From Micromonospora sp. NBC_00389 (lineage in GTDB: Bacteria > Actinomycetota > Actinomycetes > Mycobacteriales > Micromonosporaceae), in NCBI RefSeq assembly GCF_036059255.1, contig NZ_CP107947.1:4588001-4652000 (forward strand): 64,000 nt of DNA, read 5' to 3'. Shown piece after piece: positions 63,523 through 64,000 of this stretch; within the stretch, counting starts at the first letter, position 1; every line of letters begins with the position of its first letter. Position numbers and translations under genes: made by a program. Under the pieces are notes generated by a model. That model made no database searches. It saw only the letters and a program-made list of their open reading frames with translations, and had not been told where the DNA came from.

Positions 63523-63715
63523 CGCCGTATCCGCTCCCGCCACCGGCCGGTCGCGACGGCCCGTGGCGGTTGGCCTCGGCGCCGCGGCCGGTTCCCGGCG
63601 CGTACACCACCAGCCGAGGGGTGGCTCGCCCACCTGCTTGCCGGCCAGCAGTGGGTCAGCATGGTTGCCCGGGTCGCTGTGCTCCGGCTGGGATGCGCGA
63701 CCCTGCCCTCCTCCC

Positions 63716-64000
63716 ACTGATGCCACCGGCCGGCAGTTGACGGTCAGACGCGTGGCGGTCAACGCCGGCACCTACAAGACGTTGATGGGGTGGGCCGCCC
63801 GCTGGCCGCAGCGGCGGTCTGCCGTGGAAGGCGTCGCCGGTCTTGGCCGCGGCATCGCCCAGCTGCTCGTCGGTGGCGGCGAAGACGTCGTCGACGTGCC
63901 GGCCACGCTCGCCGCTCGCGCCCGGCTGCTGGACATCGGCGGTGCCCGCAATAGCGGTCCCGCCGACGCCGCCAGCGTCGCGCACGCCGCGATGCGCCAC
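63716..64000 (+). pseudogene. IS110-family transposase fragment running off the right edge
   Basis: The frame reads TDATGRQLTVRRVAVNAGT, then WAARWPQRRSAVEGVAGLG and DVVDVPATLAARARLLDIGG, which are the N-terminal RuvC-like part of IS110-type transposases. The expected first 10-15 residues with the initial catalytic Asp and the start codon are missing upstream. The 3' part lies outside the window, so only the 5' truncation can be judged. Confidence 0.65.

Noticed and set aside
1..64000. CRISPR array, rRNA operon, NRPS/PKS assembly line or replication origin
   Set aside because: No regularly spaced direct repeats, rRNA-like sequence, condensation or ketosynthase domains, or DnaA-box cluster were seen. 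The only repeats are the att-type arrays near 12000.

Overview
The window comes from a high-GC actinomycete chromosome, most plausibly a member of the Micromonosporaceae. This is inferred from the very high third-position GC, GTG starts, ATGA/GTGA gene junctions, HTH-TPR regulators, DUF2637, GOLPH3-like and actinobacterial iron-box features. No rRNA gene, complete tRNA or CRISPR array was seen.

Positions 1-10300 look like an iron-responsive acquisition locus. Two paralogous proteins each fuse an adenylation domain, a carrier domain and a multi-pass acyltransferase-3-like membrane domain (1689 leftwards off the edge, and 8011-5408). They flank a coupled Fe(III) ABC importer (binding lipoprotein, double permease, ATPase). 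Two 19-bp iron boxes sit directly before the two fusion genes. A phosphopantetheinyl transferase, which could activate the carrier domains, diverges from the second box, and an MFS transporter follows.

Positions 10400-30300 are accessory DNA. They hold a frameshifted UPF0303/heme-degrading-type gene, a 3' fragment of tRNA-Val with repeat arrays and a hairpin (a probable integration-site scar), a GNAT, a GOLPH3-like protein, an amidase/permease pair, an HD-domain protein coupled to an APH-like kinase, CutA, two related HTH-TPR regulators (one coupled to a 2H phosphoesterase) whose surroundings carry repeated TTGTCGG motifs, an S9 peptidase, a nuclease-like pair, and an IS6-family element that truncates a TPR gene.

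Positions 30301-57020 form a large carbohydrate-related locus. Six paralogous exported beta-propeller proteins (640-755 residues) are followed by a Gfo/Idh/MocA oxidoreductase, a sugar ABC importer (binding protein and two permeases), a hydroxyacid dehydrogenase, a second Gfo/Idh protein, an epimerase-like SDR, two DHDPS-family aldolases, a DegT aminotransferase, two amidohydrolases and a regulator of unusual architecture. Related operator half-sites (TWACGGT/ACCGTWA) occur in front of several of these genes, with one near-perfect palindrome at 49982-50007. The simplest model is secreted binding or cleavage of a glycan, import of its products and oxidative catabolism through a lactone and a 2-keto-3-deoxy acid. 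The substrate cannot be read from the sequence.

Positions 57021-64000 are a junk-rich boundary: a GH31 enzyme truncated at both ends, remnants of a citrate-synthase-like gene, a Toprim/JetD-like gene and a permease, a DUF2637 membrane protein, an intact secreted HELEH metalloprotease, and an IS110 transposase running off the right edge.
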